Positions 5,726-5,765 of a DNA stretch of 5,765 nt are shown here, in pieces. The notes below the pieces were generated by a model that ran no database searches, was not told the DNA's origin, and saw nothing but the letters and a program-made list of their open reading frames with translations. This DNA is from Clostridium sp. OM02-18AC (GTDB taxonomy: Bacteria > Bacillota > Clostridia > Lachnospirales > Lachnospiraceae), in assembly GCF_003481825.1 (NCBI RefSeq), contig NZ_QULW01000034.1, positions 1-5,765 of the forward strand, given 5' to 3'. Each line of letters begins with the position of its first letter. Within the stretch, counting starts at the first letter, position 1. The position numbers and the translations under genes are program-made.

Positions 5726-5765
5726 ATAAAAAGCACCGATAAAATACTGAAAACTTTTGCACTCT

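Noticed and set aside
5753..5763. ACTTTTGCACT near the right end matches bases 25-35 of the left-end repeats
   Set aside because: Only 11 bases match and the flanking bases differ. A few 11-mer repeats are expected by chance in a window this size, so it does not support a second element end.

Overview
The window looks like chromosomal DNA from a Clostridia-type Bacillota, most plausibly a Lachnospiraceae gut anaerobe. This is inferred from the purine-rich Shine-Dalgarno sites, moderate GC, the FMN riboswitch with an intrinsic terminator, a compact ribD-ribE-ribBA-ribH operon, and the style of the proteins. No marker gene fixes the species.

Left part (1 to about 1616): the first ~59 bases carry two perfect 14-bp direct repeats 18 bp apart and look like the end of an insertion sequence, probably IS21 family. 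Directly after them lies the 3' tail of an open frame with no usable start (to 178), probably a gene cut by that element. It leads through overlapping stop/start codons into a 465-residue protein (219-1616). That protein combines an N-terminal PD-(D/E)XK (NERD-like) nuclease-type domain with a DUF2075-like P-loop helicase/ATPase domain. Walker A and B are intact, but several later helicase motifs look altered. This is the accessory, least characterised part of the window and could be a remnant of a defence or DNA-processing locus.

Middle (1617-2198): this is the control region of the riboflavin operon. It holds a good extended -10 promoter (1666-1694), a canonical FMN riboswitch aptamer (about 1715-1823) and a perfect 10-bp intrinsic terminator (1872-1906). 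An unusually long spacer of about 290 nt before ribD follows, holding a weak 24-codon ORF and no recognised gene.

Right part (2199-5725): four co-directional genes encode the committed riboflavin pathway from GTP and ribulose 5-phosphate. RibBA (3994-5196) opens GTP and makes dihydroxybutanone phosphate. RibD (2199-3302) deaminates and reduces the pyrimidine. RibH (5258-5725) condenses the dephosphorylated pyrimidine with dihydroxybutanone phosphate to lumazine. RibE (3283-3966) dismutates lumazine to riboflavin. The pyrimidine phosphatase step is not encoded here, as is usual. All four appear to be controlled by FMN through the leader. No terminator is seen after ribH before the window ends. 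The rib operon itself is ordinary; the points worth a second look are the helicase-like gene with its truncated neighbour and the long leader between terminator and ribD.
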